NCBI RefSeq assembly: GCF_950295315.1
Contig: NC_080168.1
Location: forward strand, 3,790,574 to 3,854,573
Direction of reading: 5' to 3'
From: Erinaceus europaeus
Taxonomy: Eukaryota; Chordata; Mammalia; Eulipotyphla; Erinaceidae
DNA length: 64,000 nucleotides
In this document: positions 63,674 to 64,000 of the stretch, piece after piece
Numbering within the stretch: the first letter of the stretch is position 1
Layout: each line of letters starts with the position of its first letter
Made by a program: the position numbers and the translations under genes
The notes under the pieces: model-generated
The model's database searches: none
The model's input: the letters and a program-made list of their open reading frames with translations, nothing else
Told to the model about the DNA's origin: nothing

Positions 63674-64000
63674 GGACTATACGAGAATCCGGCATGAAGC
63701 CCAACCAGTCTATCTTGGCCTTACTCTCGATCGCACTCTGTCATTTCACAAACATCTCATAAAAACTGCAGCAAAGGTGGGCGCGAGGAATAACATCATT
63801 GCAAGACTGGCCAGCTCCTCATGGGGCGCCAGCGCTTCCACACTACGATCATCCTCTCTGGCATTATGCTATTCCACTGCAGAATACTGTGCCCCAGTAT
63901 GGTTCCGTAGCCCCCATGTCCACTTGGTCGATTCCAAATTATATTCCTCCATGAGGATAATTTCTGGAACCATCCGTTCCACCCCGGTTCCATGGCTGCC
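63674..64000 (+). mobile_element. Vingi-type non-LTR retrotransposon, cut by window end
   Basis: Same element as 16298-17207, starting 5'-truncated at GACTATACGAGAATCCGGCA. One open frame runs from 63675 to the window end (108 codons, no stop). It encodes VYLGLTLDRTLSFHKHL, SSWGASASTLRS, YSTAEYCAPVWFRSPH and MRIISGTIRSTPVPWL. It has a Tyr codon (TAT) where the first copy has TAA, so it is less damaged. The remaining 3' part lies outside the window. Confidence 0.87.

Overview
The window is non-coding mammalian genomic DNA, almost certainly from a hedgehog (Erinaceus or a close relative). Two signals point there. Most of the sequence is built from tRNA-derived SINEs of the hedgehog type (ERI-like, by recollection). 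There are also several fragments of a CpG-rich non-LTR retrotransposon whose protein matches what I know of the Vingi clade, which among mammals was reported only from hedgehogs (Kojima, Kapitonov and Jurka 2011, from memory). I found no cellular protein-coding exon, rRNA or functional tRNA. The longer open frames are repeat-derived or low-complexity.

Repeat classes used below. SINE-A: about 250-280 bp, starting near GGGAGTCGGGCGGTAG, with A box TAGYRCAGCGG, B box GGTTCGARCCC, a pyrimidine-rich module and an AACAAGGGCAACAAAAGGGAATAAATA-type tail. SINE-B: an older relative starting near GGGGCCAGGTGGTGGCGCACC and ending CTCTATCCAATAATAAATAAA; some A and B copies carry an extra 3' module (CCAGCGATAACCCTGG). 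SINE-C and SINE-D: degenerate families with other tRNA-like heads. L1-like X: a long non-coding retroposed 3' end, with 'CCCACCACCAG' and 'GAAGCAATTACAGAAGCCAG' motifs and an A-rich end. L1-like Y: an L1 3' end with 'CACCAAAGTAAAGGACTCTGG' and an AATAAAGAAA end.

Layout. 1-16 kb: SINE-A and SINE-B copies, a 1.25 kb L1-like X element with a perfect target-site duplication (TSD), a 360 bp CCTCT/CCCCT pentanucleotide array and a 2 kb repeat-poor stretch. 16-18 kb: a 0.9 kb Vingi 3' fragment, then a SINE-B split by a Vingi-derived short element with a 155 bp GGA/GAA tail. 18-30 kb: repeat-poor DNA, three ERV-type solo LTRs that share a U3 motif, and an old MLT1-like LTR. 30-33 kb: a 3'-truncated tRNA-Cys retrocopy, a perfect hairpin, a local duplication and four SINEs. 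33-36 kb: AT-rich and repeat-poor. 36-50 kb: L1-like X and Y copies, a CpG-rich solo LTR and a 400 bp CT-rich tract. 50-60 kb: sparse SINEs and a 16-bp minisatellite holding two Vingi derivatives. 60-64 kb: a further Vingi derivative, an mRNA 3'-end retrocopy nested in a SINE-A, and a second Vingi RT fragment running off the end.

The clearest biological story is two retrotransposition systems at work together. An L1-type machinery (A tails, 11-17 bp TSDs) mobilised the SINEs, an mRNA 3' end and a tRNA-Cys half molecule. A Vingi machinery (AAG-repeat tails, no 3' UTR) mobilised short derivatives that keep only the last codons of the Vingi ORF.
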